Shown here piece after piece: positions 1 through 14,884 of a stretch of 64,000 nucleotides of DNA. The notes beneath the pieces were generated by a model. The model ran no database searches. It had not been told where the DNA came from and was given only the letters and a program-made list of their open reading frames with translations. Source of the stretch: Cynocephalus volans (taxonomy: Eukaryota > Chordata > Mammalia > Dermoptera > Cynocephalidae). The position numbers and the translations under genes are program-made. The DNA is taken from NCBI RefSeq assembly GCF_027409185.1, contig NC_084478.1, forward strand, positions 80,645,624 to 80,709,623. The letters are read 5' to 3'. The first letter of the stretch is position 1, and each line of letters opens with the position of its first letter.

Positions 1-351
1 AACCTGTCGTATACATATTTTACATAGTTCTGATTATAGTGTATTCACAAATCCCTTTTCCTTTTTTCTGCTCAGAATTGTTATCAGTCATAATTATGAT
101 TATTATGTTAAATTATCAAAAGTCAAAGAAATAACCCAATTTTCTTATCGATTGCATCTTTAGTCATACCGTTTTAAGTTTTGTTGTTCACAGTTAATTG
201 TTTGATTCTGATGCTTTTTCTTAAAGCTCTTTACAAACAGTTATAATCTAAAGTGTTGTGCCTTCAAGGAAGTTCATGGGAAGAATGGAAAGGACTCTGA
301 CAAGTACAGGTTTCTGATAGCCTTTAGATCATATCATTGGACTAGGTAAGA

Positions 352-434
352 ATTTCCTAGTTGGAGCACAGTTTTATAACACCGAGGTCAAGGGTTCCCC
401 ATCCTGGCCAGCCGCCAAAAAAAAAAAAAATGAG
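352..434 (+). repeat. tRNA-derived SINE, 3' part with A tail
   Basis: The stretch has the second half of a tRNA-like head (ATAACACC, then GGTCAAGGGTTCC resembling a B box) followed by GGCCAGCCGCC and a run of about 15 A. The same 3' end recurs at 14611-14648. The 5' limit is unclear and I found no convincing target-site duplication. Confidence 0.6.
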
Positions 435-574
435 TTTTCCTGAACTCTAATGAAAAAAACATAACTGGTTTATAAAACTGCTAACCAACATCAAGTAAGA
501 CAAGAATTAATTAAATGCCAAAGGAATGCTTTGGCGAATTTTCATACTAAGTCTGTACTGAAATTATTAAGATA

Positions 575-1645
575 TACAATTTGAATGAACTCCATAATTC
601 AGGTCAAATTACCTATGATAACCCATTTGATAAGCAATGTGATGTACCTGAATTAGAGAAACAAAATTGGTATTTAAAATATATCTATAAATCCAACATT
701 AAGTGTGGCCTCATGGAGAGCCTGAATGGCTGCCTCATCCTTCCTTTAATAAAAGCTTTATTATTAAAAGCCCTGCACTCCATGACTCATCATGGAAGAG
801 ATAAAATGATCCAAATTATGGGGAAAAAATTGGTGTGGTGACTTATAAAATTGCTAAAGTGCCTTATGGCCAATGTTTGGTTTGTCAAACCCATAATTCT
901 GGGAAGACAATCAAAACTTCAGGTACATTTCTGCTATCTGATGGGTCATTTAAACATTTATAGAGGGATTTCATTCAATTGTCATTTTCAATGCATGTTT
1001 CTGATTGTATAGAAGCTTTCCCATGCAGGCAGGACTATGCTATAACAGTAGCTAAAAGGTTATTTTAAAAATGTGTTTCTCTAATGTGATGTGCCTGGAG
1101 AAAATGTCCAATGATAGGGCACTTGTTCCACTGGACAGTTATAAAACAGTTAAATGAGGTATACAGATACAATAGCATTAGACAAAACTAATTTAATCAA
1201 CTGAATTGCCTTGGTCAAAGGTTTTGTAGATTGATGAAAATCAGATCTACTTCCAGTGGGAAACATAAGTTGACCCCTTATGAAATATTCACTAGAAGGC
1301 TTATGCCTCTAACAACGGAACCTCATGACTCTCCTGCTCTCCTAAACTCTGAGATGACTAAATGCTGCAAGGCTTTAATGTATTATGCCAAAGTGCATTT
1401 TTACCAGGTAGAGGTTAGGTAGCTGTTTATGATCCACTGACTGAGTACAATCAAACCCTTCAAAATCTAAAACCTAGAGACTGGATCTTCCAGAAAGGAC
1501 ATCAGAGGAAGACTGCTCTTGCCACCCAAACTGCAGCAAAACTTTGGGACCTCGAACCTTGGGTTCACATCTCACAGCTCAAGGGCCCCTCCAGACTCTT
1601 GAAACTGCACATGCCTTGGAGACCATAAGGTAAATCTAACCAGAG
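575..1645 (+). pseudogene. class I endogenous retrovirus pol remnant (integrase)
   Basis: Translated pieces in shifting plus-strand frames follow the order of a gammaretrovirus-like integrase. First comes a zinc-binding HH region near 780-800 (residues THHGRDK), then the CLVC cysteine pair near 875-890, then core-domain fragments to about 1140. A C-terminal part follows from 1231 (residues KLTPYEI near 1275), ending with a WVHISQL-type segment near 1570. Frameshifts and stops break it into at least four pieces, so it cannot encode an enzyme. The upstream gag, protease and reverse transcriptase are not recognisable in 1-570. The match is to class I ERVs (HERV-H/HERV-F-like) by memory of conserved motifs. 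The exact family is not assignable here. Confidence 0.75.
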
Positions 1646-1649
1646 AAAT

Positions 1650-2100
1650 TTGTCCTCAGATGGCATCCTAAACGTGAACAACTTCCCCAAGGTCACAGAT
1701 CAAGACTTCTCTGCCATTGTGAAACTCTTATTTCTCTTAATTTTTCCTTACTTATGCCTACCTCTTTCACTTGGCAGAATAATGCTATAATTAGAGTTGC
1801 ACCACAAGCCCAAAAGGAGTTTCTTGCTAACTGATCTATGAGCCAGGGTACTATAGTACTCTTAACCTGTAATAACTTTGTCTCAGACCCTTGGCGAGAA
1901 ACTGCTAATTTCACCATTCCAAGTAATGTTTTTATGAATAATAAAACTAAAAAAACTGGGGGAAAAAAGGGCCTTGTGTGCACCCATATGTGGAATATTC
2001 ATAAAGCAAATGTACTTCACAGGGCTTGGTTTTCCAAAGCCTTGCAGTTTCAAATATTGACCTTACAGAAAACAGGAAATTTCCCCCAGGCTATTGAGTC
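1650..2100 (+). pseudogene. possible ERV env/leader remnant
   Basis: This lies between the integrase remnant and an LTR-like segment, where env would sit. A hydrophobic leader-like stretch (about 1700-1790) is followed by an open segment with WRETANFT near 1895 and an NKT sequon. A purine run at 1957-1971 resembles a polypurine tract. No convincing env domain is visible, and most of env would be deleted. The call rests mainly on position. Confidence 0.35.
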
Positions 2101-2490
2101 TCTGTTGTAAGATAAAGAGTTGTAACACAGCAAGGTTGCTGGCTCAGAGACAGACAGGTTACTGATTGATATATAAAGATACTGGGAAATTGCTGTAAGA
2201 AGAGAATGTTTGCTAAAATCAAGCCTTTGTTGCAAATTGCATTACAGAAGGTCACCTTGCTTGACTTTCTGAAGGTTACCAGCTTCTATTGTTAAATTTG
2301 TTAAACTGTACTTAGCAAAACCCCACCTATGTCTCTTCCTGTAACTTGCTGGGCTGGAGAATAAATTCAGGAAGAGAACCCCAATTCATGATTAATTTCA
2401 CAAATGGAAGGAATGCCTCACACTTGAGGGTTCTGGGATATTAACCCCTTTCTGGGCCGTCTCACAGGGGAAAAGGGGTGACAAATCCGT
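2100..2490 (+). repeat. LTR-like segment, probable 3' LTR of the class I ERV
   Basis: The segment follows the ERV coding remnant and contains TATATAA near 2170 and AATAAA near 2362, preceded by a C/T-rich stretch. This is the usual order of promoter and poly(A) signals in an ERV1 LTR. Both ends are estimated. No second LTR is present in the window for comparison. Confidence 0.45.
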
Positions 2491-2649
2491 GGGAGGTAAA
2501 GCAACAAATGGTGACCCATGTGAGGAAATTCTGTGTCCATGGATCAGAGACCAACCTGCCAAGCCTTGGAAAGGAAAAGAAAGAATAGGCTGCAACAAAA
2601 GAGGTGAAAAGAAAGAGGGCATCCACTACTCATCCTGCCAAATTCCTTC

Positions 2650-2960
2650 ATGCCCTCTGGTAATTAACCCCTTCTTCTCTCAATCCCCAGACACTGGCAA
2701 CCACCGACCTGTTTTCTGACCCTATAGTTTTGTCTTACAGAATTTAATATAAATGGAGTCATACAGTATGTAGCATTTGGCACTTGGCTTCCTTCACAGA
2801 GAGGGACATGAATGGGACTTCTGGAGGTACAATGTACTGTTTCCTGACCTGGGTGGTAGTTACCTGGCCTGATCACTTTGTAATTATTTGTCAAAGGGTA
2901 GGCTTATGTTATCTGCACTTGTATTTTCTGCGCTGTATATATATATACAACTATAATTTT
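2650..2960 (-). repeat. old L1 (L1M-type) fragment
   Basis: On the plus strand 2740-2800 reads ATAAATGGAGTCATACAGTA followed by a TTGGC...CTTC-type motif. This is the antisense of the L1M 3' region, seen again in the longer old L1 at 44960-45020. The continuation to 2960 is more diverged and may be another element. It carries no usable coding. Confidence 0.5.
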
Positions 2961-3625
2961 ATGTTTAACTTCATCTAATTTAATTTTTATATCTTGGTAA
3001 GGGTTATTTCTTAAACGGCAATTGTTAACCCTTTAAAAGAAAGTGAGTGATTACTGGAAAAGTCAGGAGAGTGGTTACCTCTGGAGCAATAGGGAGGGGG
3101 AAGTGATTGGGGTGGGGCAAACAGGAGGGTTCCAAATGCTGCCCATGCTCTATTTCTTACACCGAGTAGTAGTTCTAGGATTGCAACACTGTGCAACCAC
3201 AGGGGTGCCATTCATGCTGTAGTCCTGCCAGTGGTGCACCCTAGAATTGTGCAAGTATAGTTCCCATGGCTACCCTGGCAGCCACAAGATACACAGCCAT
3301 ACCTGGCAAACACAGGTGTTTGCCTCATCACTAGAGGAAATGGATAATGAGAAAATGTAGATGGGGAAAAGAGGAACTCTTGGCGTGGAGACTGAGGACA
3401 GATGTGCATGAAGTTGTTTAAATTCCCCCAGGAGTTTGTTGTGACAGCAAGGACTAGGCTCGAAGGCTGTTACTCACCATGATGACTCTCCTACTACGAT
3501 TGTCATCAGATGTCCCCACATGCAGTGTGCTGGGCCTCCGCCACAGCCAAGGTGGCCGCCCTTGCTGACTCTCCCTCGCTGGCTTGCTCACTCACGCACC
3601 TTTGACCCCAGATCAAGCCTGAGGA

Positions 3626-3641
3626 GGAGACAGTCTTTTCT
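3626..3641. repeat. target-site duplication, left copy, of truncated L1
   Basis: GGAGACAGTCTTTTCT here and GGAGACAGACTTTTCT at 4632-4647 flank the L1 at 3642-4631. They agree at 15 of 16 bases. Confidence 0.8.
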
Positions 3642-4631
3642 TTTTTTTTTTTTTTCACTTTTCCTATAATTTATTTATTTATTTATTTTTTAAATTTTAT
3701 TTTGTCGATATACATTGTGGCTGACTATTGCTCCCCATCACCAAAACCTCCCTCCCTTCTCCCTCCCCCCCTGCCCCCCAACAATGTCCTTTCTGTTTGC
3801 TTGTCGTATCAACTTCAAGTAATTGTGGTTGTTATATCTTCTTCCCCCCCCCCCCCGGTTTTTTTTTTTGTGTGTGTGTTTGTGTGTGTGTGCGTGTGAA
3901 TTTATATATTAATTTTTAGCTCTCACCAATAAGTGAGAACATGCGGTATTTCTCTTTCTGTGCCTGACTTGTTTCACTTAATATAATTCTCTCAAGGACC
4001 ATCCATGTTGTTGCAAATGGCAGTATTTCATTCGTTTTTATAGCTGAGTAGTATTCCATTGTGTAGATGTACCACATTTTCCGTATCCACTCATCTGATG
4101 ATGGGCATTTGGGCTGGTTCCAACTCTTGGCTATTGTAAAGAGTGCTGCAATAAACATTGGGGAACAGGTATACCTTCGACTTGATGATTTCCATTCCTC
4201 TGGGTATATTCCCAGCAGTGGGATAGCTGGGTCATATGGTAGATCTATCTGCAATTGTTTGAGGAACCTCCATACCATTTTCCATAGAGGCTGCACCATT
4301 TTGCAGTCCCACCAACAATGTATGAGAGTTCCTTTTTCTCCGCAACCTCGCCAGCATTTATCGTTCAGAGTCTTTTGGATTTTAGCCATCCTAACTGGGA
4401 TTAGATGGTATCTCAATGTGGTTTTGATTTGCATTTCCCGGATGCTGAGTGATGTTGAGCATTTTTTCATATGTCTGTTGGCCATTTGTATATCTTCCTT
4501 AGAGAAATGCCTACTTAGCTCTTTTGCCCATTTTTTAATTGGGTTGCTTGTTTTCTTCTTGTAAAGTTGTTTGAGTTCCTTATATATTCTGGATATTAAT
4601 CCTTTGTCAGATGTATATTTTGCAAATATTT
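3642..4631 (-). mobile_element. 5'-truncated young L1
   Basis: The plus strand starts with a T run and TAAA-type repeats (antisense poly(A) tail). The C-rich complement of the L1 3'UTR G-rich tract follows at about 3745-3780, and then the end of ORF2 on the minus strand. It closely parallels 23778-24752 of the full-length copy and stops abruptly at 4631 inside ORF2. The ORF2 C-terminal part (from 3916) is uninterrupted and keeps the C-x3-C-x7-H-x4-C motif. Compared with the intact copy it shows only scattered substitutions, such as Leu/Met and Ile/Thr changes. Without the endonuclease and most of the reverse transcriptase it is dead. A 15/16 target-site duplication marks a fairly recent insertion. 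Confidence 0.92.
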
Positions 4632-4837
4632 GGAGACAGACTTTTCTGCCTGCAAAGTAAAAGGTCATATTTGGGAAAAATGTATATTTCAGAGTCCTAG
4701 ATCCCAATGCAGGTGAGATTAGCTCAGGGCTCCCCCACTGTGGCTGCATTAAGGGCATGCTCACAGTTGAGCAGATCTCCAGAGCTCCCTCTGAGCTGAG
4801 CAGCAGTGGAGATCTCTCATTCTCCCCCAGCATATTA

Positions 4838-5342
4838 CTTACCTATTGCTGCCATAACAAATTACCACAAACTTAATGGCTTAAAACAACAGTTTATTAT
4901 TTTATACTTCTGGAGGCAGAAATCCGACATGGGGAACACTGGGCTAAAATCAAGGTGTCCCCAGGGCAGTGTTCCCTACTGGAGGCTCTAAGGGGAAATC
5001 CATTTCCTTGGCTTTCCAACTTCTAGAAGCCACCAGCATTCCTTGGCTCATGGCCCCCTTCCTCTGACTTCCAAGCCAGCAATGGAAGGTCAAGTCCTTC
5101 TCACATGGCATCACTCTGACCTCCTCTTCTGCCTCCCGCTTCCACTTTTAAGGACCTTTGTGATTATATCATGCCCACCTGGATAATCCAGGAGAATCTC
5201 TGTATGTAGCAACAGTAATTCCACCTGCAACCCTAGCGCCTGCCCAACACCCCCCTCCCCCCCACCCCAGGAATCCTCTGAGCAGATTCCAGGAATGATG
5301 ATGTGGACATCTTTGGGGACCATGATTCTGCCCACCACACTC
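4838..5342 (-). repeat. MaLR-type LTR (MLT1-like)
   Basis: Plus-strand hallmarks are TTGCTGCCATAACAAATTAC, GGCTTAAAACAACA and CTGGGCTAAAATCAAGGTGT, ending in GGACATCTTTGGGGACCA and CTGCCCACCACA. These are the reverse complement of an MLT1-like ERVL-MaLR LTR as I know it. It is diverged and contains a C-rich patch near 5250. The subfamily is uncertain. Confidence 0.6.
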
Positions 5343-5344
5343 GG

Positions 5345-8015
5345 CCTACTAACCGTTTCACCTCCCTCTCCTCTACAGCACTCCCTTCCTCCTGCCTGCC
5401 TTGGGTATGCCAATCCCTCCTAAAAGTCCACAGGGAGCATTGGCAGGTCATGTTCCTGGTCGTGATCATAGTCATGGTGGTGATGGTAGGGAGTGGGCAC
5501 CTTCCTAGAATCTGAGAAGGCAGCAGAACAAGGCAGAATGGGGGCCTAGGGCTCGCCAGTCCAGCCCCCACTTTCTCTTTGTTGGGGAGGAGGCTCAAGA
5601 GAAAGGCAAAAGGCGGGCACTGAATGAGGGGAGGGGTCTGACCTCCTGACCTCCTCCTTTCCATTGGGGCCCAGATGGATTCCTCTAATCTGAGCCTCAG
5701 TATCTGCCTCTTAGGCTCAGCCTGTTGCGTACATACTACAGTAACATGATTGTGCGGTAGTTGGTCTGAATATGGAACAGAGAGATTGTGAGCTTGGAGG
5801 ATGGAAGCAGGCCTGACAAAGTAGTCACCAGGGGTTGTGTTCATGGCGTCACACGTCTCCTTCAACATGCTTCTCCCCTTCTTCACGCTGCCGAACATGG
5901 CCCCATGCCTCCTGGAACAGTGCCCAGTGCGGGCATTCTCCCCCAGTCACAGCCGGCCTAGATGACCTAGGTGGCAGAAACCCCAGTTGGAAAGTCTCTG
6001 GCAAACTATTTCACTGACACACCAGCCTATTGTGTTACGCCTCCAGGAAATAAACACTTGGGTCAGGGTCAAAGCCTTAGCCTAAGGAATCAAGCCCTCC
6101 TTCTCAAGTGAGGGATTTGAGGTGGATGGTTTATGTCCCCACTAAGGTTCCTTCCCAGCACTGAGGTCTATGATTGTCCTGCCACATGCGTGATGATCTG
6201 TCTCCCTGAGCTCATCCTCGGGGCCTGAAAGGGAGACAGTGACAATATGGGGGAAGGGTGGTACCAAGGCTGGCCAATTTTCTAAGTGCAGTCCCTCTTT
6301 CCTACTTTCCATCCTCGCTGCACCCATACTAACTGTGTCTTGATTAACTCAGGTCGTGGCAGTCTCCCGCGGGAGCTCCCTGCTTCAAAGATGAGGCATG
6401 TCCCAGCTACTGCGAGATAACCAGCCTTCACATTATCATTCCACCCACACACACCAGATTTTTGAGACATCATATTCATCCCACAGTAGGATCAAGGGCC
6501 TACTCCAGTGACTCCGGCATTTTGAGAGCCCTGACTCCATCATTGGGTCTGGTGACTCCCACGTCATCACACTCCATGCCCTCCTATGCTTTCGAACTTG
6601 AAAAACACCTCTTGCAAAAGGTACATCCCGCCCTCGCTTTTGCTCATTCAGTCTCAGGGATTCTTGAGCACTGCCTCTACTCCTTTTACTCCCTGAATCA
6701 GGCACACACACCCAAAAACCTTGAGAGATCTATCTTCACTTGTCCCCTCTCTGGCTATAAACACCCAGTCTCTCGGGAATGGGAGCTGGCAGAACCTACA
6801 GTCACCTCACTCGAACACGAATCTGTCCCTCTGAGTCTCCAGCCCACCCAGCCTTGGATCCTGGCTGAAGGAAAGAGGCGATCCCAACTGTCAGTGGGGG
6901 TGAAATCAGAACACGGAGCTGAGGCAAAATCTCGTGTGACCCAAAGACAGTCTGCAAGATTGAGCTGGGACACAGAAAGAGCATGTCCGGGAAAATCTGT
7001 CATGGGGGTGGTCGAACGGTATTTGATGGGGAATATCTCCCCAAGAACATTCAGACCCATCACCAACACTTGCCCTAGAAACTAAGTGGCCATTTTCAAA
7101 TCAGGGGTATGGGGCTGATCAGCTGGAGAAGGGGTGGTGAGTTGGCTAGGACATGAAGGATGTGGAAGCTCTGATCACTAGACCATCCACTCTAGCTGCC
7201 AGCAGGCAGTGTCCCCCCAGGTTGGCCCAGAGGCGCCTGAACAGACTCATTTCCCCTACCTTCAACCCAGAGACTAACCTGCTCTTTTCTTTCCCGTTCC
7301 CGGTGCCTTCCATTTTGTTCCACCACCCACCGGGATGTGACTTCTGCCTCTACCCCTCTACTGAAAGTGAGGAGAGAGAACTGACAGGATTTGGTTTCAA
7401 AGGTAAGGGCCAAAGAGGAACGGAGGATGACGAGCGGGTTTCTCGCCGAGTTGTCCGGGTGCATGGTGGCACCAGAGGGAGATAATGAATCCACAAAGAA
7501 GACTGGGCCTGGCAAGGGGGAAAATGAGCTCAGTTGTGCTCTTTAATTCCCGTTGAAATGACCATGCACGAAAGGCCACCAGCGTAAAGCCATGGGACAG
7601 ATCAAGGATGCTCGTGACAAAAAAGAAGGGTGAGAGGGGAGAATTGGGACAGTGAGCCAAATGAGGAAAGGTAAGACGGTAAACTGGAGCTCTGGAAGGG
7701 TGTCGTTTCGTTAGTGCCCGCTGAAGGGGCGGGGGAATAGCGGTGAAGAATGGGAACTAGGAGGAGATTAGAAGGGAACGTGAATAGGGCCTGCAGGGGA
7801 AAGCGACTGGCCAGGCAGAGCCCGCACAGAACCTAGACACAGGGCACTCTGGTGAGCCTGAGTGCAGGGCTCCTGCTCAGAGGCTGGCCCTCCTCCCTGC
7901 AGGGAGAAGGCCCACCACAGAATGCCAGGGGGTACTGTTCTTAAAATACTCTGAACTGGAGCAACTCCCCACCCCACTCCACCCCACCCCAGCGCCACCC
8001 CCCAGAGAGACGGCA
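5345..8015. other. no recognised gene or repeat
   Basis: This is moderate-GC single-copy-looking sequence between the MaLR-like LTR and the CXorf49 poly(A) end. Several ORFs of 100-220 codons overlap on both strands (for example 5233-5898 minus and 6462-7085 plus). None shows a domain, a Kozak context with splice partners, or similarity I recognise. I see nothing firm here. Confidence 0.4.
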
Positions 8016-8037
8016 GACCACAGAGCATGAGAGGTAC

Positions 8038-8043
8038 TTTAAT
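8038..8043 (-). terminator. ATTAAA poly(A) signal of CXorf49
   Basis: The minus strand reads ATTAAA here, in the context CAAATTAAAGTACC, with a GT-rich stretch downstream near 8012-8022 (TCTGTGGTCTG). It lies about 260 bases beyond the stop codon and after a predicted 3'UTR intron (donor at 8303, acceptor before 8199). Cleavage would then be near 8015-8025. Confidence 0.6.
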
Positions 8044-8198
8044 TTGAAACTGCTGTGAACTGGGGTGGGGAGAGGGCAAAAACAGGGGAAGACAGACAGC
8101 CCCTGTTCTGAAGAAGAACCGGAGGGAAGCAGCTTGGCCACAGCTCCTGGGCTCCAAAGATATCAGCTGCTTGTCTTGTACGAAGAGGCTGGGTCCAA

Positions 8199-8303
8199 CC
8201 TGTCAAACAGCAGAGTCAGGGACGGGCCACAAGCCAGGGCCAGCCCACAGCCCTCCTAAGTAACCAGGATTGTGGGAAGGGGTATGGTATGTGTAACACT
8301 CAC
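8199..8303 (-). other. predicted 3'UTR intron of CXorf49
   Basis: One base after the TGA stop the minus strand reads GTGAGT (starting at 8303). A TTTGACAG acceptor precedes 8199, so the intron runs from 8303 to 8200. A junction this close to the stop would not be expected to trigger nonsense-mediated decay. The splice sites are strong by eye, but use is not proven. Confidence 0.5.
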
Positions 8304-8304
8304 C

Positions 8305-11744
<3,440 letters not shown>

Positions 11745-12050
11745 GTCGCCGGTCCGCGAAGCCTGGGTCGAAGAGAGACGGCCGCCTCCTCAGGGCCGGC
11801 GAGCCAGGCCGCGCGTCGTCACCACAGGGGCCACACGAGATCGCCTCAAACACCGCGCGGCTTTGGCTCGCGCCTCGGCCGCCCCGCCGCAGCCTTCTCA
11901 TTGGTCCGCCCGCCACCAACCAGCGCGTCTCTTGTTGGGCTGCCCCTCAAGGCCCTAGCCAATAGGGACGAGGGCGCTTGGGCGGCGCGGAAGCCCGTCG
12001 TTTCGCTGGGCCATCCGCAGCCAGTCTGGGGGTGGTGTCCCAGTGTCGGG
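11745..12050 (-). promoter_or_regulatory. CpG-rich promoter region of CXorf49
   Basis: The sequence upstream of the CXorf49 start is very GC- and CpG-rich. It has a CCAAT box on the minus strand at 11900-11904 (ATTGG on plus) next to a CCGCCCGCC GC box, and an inverted CCAAT at 11959-11963. There is no TATA box. A start site around 11780-11890 is inferred. The CpG richness continues into exon 1. Confidence 0.6.
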
Positions 12051-12114
12051 GCTCTCTTCCCACCTCTTCCTGTCCCGCCAGTGCCTCTGGCCAGGCATCT
12101 CCTTTCCAATGAGA

Positions 12115-12230
12115 GCCACATCTCTCAGCCTCAGTTTCCCATTCCCATCGGTAAAGCGGGAGAAATAACAGCACCTAACTCGGGCTGGTGAGGATTAAAT
12201 GTAATGACGGATGGGAAGCACACAGAGTAG
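12115..12230 (+). repeat. MIR SINE fragment
   Basis: CTCAGCCTCAGTTTCCCATT, then a GTAAAGCGGG-type variant and GTGAGGATTAAATG, are the sense-strand MIR core. The rest is eroded. Confidence 0.65.
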
Positions 12231-12310
12231 AAAGGATTTGCGAGCCTCTATTCCACAGCAAGGCTCACCACCCCATAGGAAAATGGGCAAGGATGCCCAC
12301 GGTCAGTAAT

Positions 12311-12498
12311 CAGAGGTCGGCGTATTTTGTTTTCGTAAAGGGCCAGATAGCAAATGTTTTAGGATTTCAGGCTGTGCCGTCTCCGCCGCAAGTGCTCGAT
12401 TCCTCTAGGTAACCAAATCCACGCGTGGCTGCGTGCCCGTGAGAGTTTACTGGCAGGCCGTGTTGGCGGTTTGGCAGGTCGGAGTTTGCCCACCTCTC
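12311..12498. repeat. hAT-type non-autonomous DNA transposon relic
   Basis: The left end CAGAGGTCGGC and the reverse complement of the right end (GAGAGGTGGGC) form imperfect inverted repeats. The interior AAAGGGCCAGATAGCAAAT and TTTTAGGATTTCAGGCTGTG matches a common mammalian hAT-like MITE whose exact name I do not assign. An 8-bp duplication is not convincing. Confidence 0.55.
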
Positions 12499-12702
12499 CC
12501 AGAATCCCCCACCCGAGTTAATTCAAAGAAGTGGGAACCCCAGTGGCCAACGACACCGCAAAAGATGCTCACCATCGCTGATCCCGAAGATGCAAACGAA
12601 AATCACGAATCGATGTTCACATGCCAGGTTTACAGAAATTAAAGAGCTTAATCATTCCAAGGGTCGGAGAGGCTATGAGTGAACCAGTGCTTTTGCTCAC
12701 TG

Positions 12703-12842
12703 CTGGGGGTGGGGGTGGGGGTGCGGGGGTGGGGGGCGGTTTGTTGAGGGGGTGGGGGTGCGGGGGTGGGGGCGCCGTTTGCGGAGGGGGAGGGGGTGGG
12801 GGTGCGGGCGTGGGGGGCCGTTTGTGGAGGGGGAGGGGGGCG
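12703..12842 (+). repeat. G-rich minisatellite, quadruplex-prone
   Basis: About three imperfect units of roughly 37-44 bp each contain runs of five to six G (GGTGGGGGTGCGGG) followed by a CCGTTTG or CGGTTTG spacer. The strand is dense in G-runs, so G-quadruplex formation is likely. It lies upstream of CXorf49, between the two divergent genes. Confidence 0.85.
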
Positions 12843-12879
12843 GATTTGGCAGGATCTTTGAACTGCAAATTATACATTT

Positions 12880-13070
12880 ACTATGAGCCTGGCACTCTTA
12901 TAAGCATTGTAGATAAACATCAATGCCTTCCCACGACAGTCCTAAGTTGAAGTACCCGTTATTACAGCCTTCTTACAGGCCAGGAAACGGGCACAGAGAG
13001 GCTCATTGTCCCGCCCAAGGTCGCTGGGCTTGTTGGTATCAGGGGTAGGATTTGTGTATTCTCCGAGGTT
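12880..13070 (-). repeat. MIR SINE fragment
   Basis: TTTACTATGAGCCTGGCACT, then CAGGAAACGGGCACAGAGAG and CCGCCCAAGGTCGC, are the antisense MIR pattern. Confidence 0.65.
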
Positions 13071-13079
13071 TTCTGTATC

Positions 13080-14590
13080 CTCCAATGTTTTTCAGTATAG
13101 AAATCTCCTTAAAAAGTTAGTTTGAAGCGAATGTAGCCAGTGCCTCTGCTTGCAAGATATGTAGAAGTATGAGAGAACCACGGAGAACTGTCTCTCAACA
13201 AGAAGGCTAAAGCTGACACTGAGATTAGGAGGTGAAGTTATTAGAGAGCCAGGGAATAATAGGATATAATAGCATTGTGACCAGGAAGGTAGAATGGAGT
13301 TTCAAGAAGATGGGTGTGGTCATCATTGTCAAAAGCTACTGAGAGTTAAAATAAGGATGGAAAAGAGGTTATTGATTTGGTTGATTGGTGATTGTTTTAG
13401 CTTAGGTCCTCTGAGAAGCAGATACCCAAAACAGGATTAGATGTGCAAGAAATGTATTAGGGGAAATGTCTGTGAGAGAAAATGTGAAGGGAACTGGGAA
13501 GCCATTAGTTCATGATTCAAGTCAGTTATCAGGAATCCTTGAGCTGCTGGAAAATGCTCAAGCCAAAGTTGACCATCAGAAGAGTTCCTTGTCTCCCAGG
13601 AATAGACCTGCCTTAGTATCCCTACTGTCCTACTGCTCTCAGTCATTGGCCCTTCTTCCTTCCTAACAGAACCTCAGGTTTGTACAGGTATTCACCCCAC
13701 AACTAGCTCCAGGTGTGTGCTGATTAGAATATGTCAGTGGATTCCCCTGATGACAGATAATGGTTCAGAAATGGGCATCTATCCAATGAAAATGGAGGGA
13801 AATATTTAATTCTAAGATTGGGGAGTGATTTTATTATTCTCTTCCTCTGGATGTAAATAAAGGAGCATGTTGCCCCAGTCCCTAAATGGCAGCTATCCTG
13901 GGGATAAAGCCAACATGCTGAGGATGGCAGAGCAGATAGATGGAGAAAACTTGGCTCTTGGATAATGTCATCAAGTATCTGAATTAACCAAACTTAGTGC
14001 TTGCCTTTTGTCTGGGTTTTTTGTTGCTTGCAGCCAAAGCGTACCAGCATACAGAAGGCAAAAACCAACATGGCTAGTGTTTCTTGGGCAGGTTACTGTA
14101 ACCCTTTGTGCTTCAGTTTCCTTATCCAAAAAATGGACAAGGCAAATATTCAGTTGGTGTGCTTTGATAGTGATTAAAATGGAATTTATTTCCTTTTGGA
14201 ATAAATACTTTGGCTATATTTTGGTGGTGGACAATACTTTCTTGTCTGGAGCAAATGACCTTGCATTTGCATACAGTGATGAGATAGCCATTTAAAATGT
14301 AAATATGGAAACTAGTCTGGGATATTTGGGGACTGTTTTCTAGGTAACTCCAAAAAGTGGACTAAGGAGGTGAGCAAATGTCCATCTGGATTGCCTAAGC
14401 TGATGATTCTGGTCTCGAGAGTAACCAATAGCAGAATCTTGTTTATTTGAGTTACAGCTGAGATGATTGGGAAGTGGGGCAACCCAGACATAAAGAAGCA
14501 GATGAAGGCTGGCACTGATTATTACCACAAGCTCGTAACTCAGTTTAACCCAACAAATTCCCTTACTAATTTATTGGCTAGGAAAGGCTT
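13080..14590. other. non-coding, little recognised
   Basis: AT-moderate sequence with no supported exon. A short MIR-like core occurs near 14080-14150 (GGGCAGGTTACTGTAACC, then CTTCAGTTTCCTTATCC). A weak old-repeat look near 13400 (AGGTCCTCTGAGAAGCAGA) could not be assigned. Confidence 0.4.
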
Positions 14591-14594
14591 GATA

Positions 14595-14664
14595 AAGAAG
14601 TTAAGACACCCTCCCCTTACTGGCCAGCTGCAAGGGGAAAAAAAAAAAAAGAAGTTGAGACACC
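14595..14664 (+). mobile_element. 5'-truncated tRNA-SINE stub with target-site duplication
   Basis: AAGAAGTTAAGACACC (14595-14610) and AAGAAGTTGAGACACC (14649-14664) match at 15 of 16 bases. They flank a 38-nt insert made of a CCCCTTACTGGCCAGCTGC stub and an A tail. The stub equals the 3' end of the SINE at 352-434, so only the last ~20 bases of the element were copied. Confidence 0.75.
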
Positions 14665-14884
14665 TGGATGTGAGGAAATCTTTGATAAATTAAAGGGTAA
14701 TTTGGTAAGTGACAAGATTTAGACTATTCCTGATTATAATGAATTCTTTGTAATTACAGAAACCATGGAGCAAAAACTTGAGGCTATGTTGACCCAGGAT
14801 GGAGAAGGAAGAAAAAAACGTCCCTGCCTTTTCATGGCAGGAAATTACTGCCTATATTGCTAACAATAGGGGCTAACATTTCTT

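Noticed and set aside
5233-5898. 221-codon minus-strand ORF
   Set aside because: It overlaps the MaLR-like LTR and has no domain, splice partners or recognisable similarity.
6462-7085. 207-codon plus-strand ORF
   Set aside because: No domain or similarity recognised; composition fits a chance ORF in moderately GC-rich DNA.
12617-12950. Pro- or Gly-rich ORFs on both strands
   Set aside because: Products of the G-rich minisatellite, not genes.
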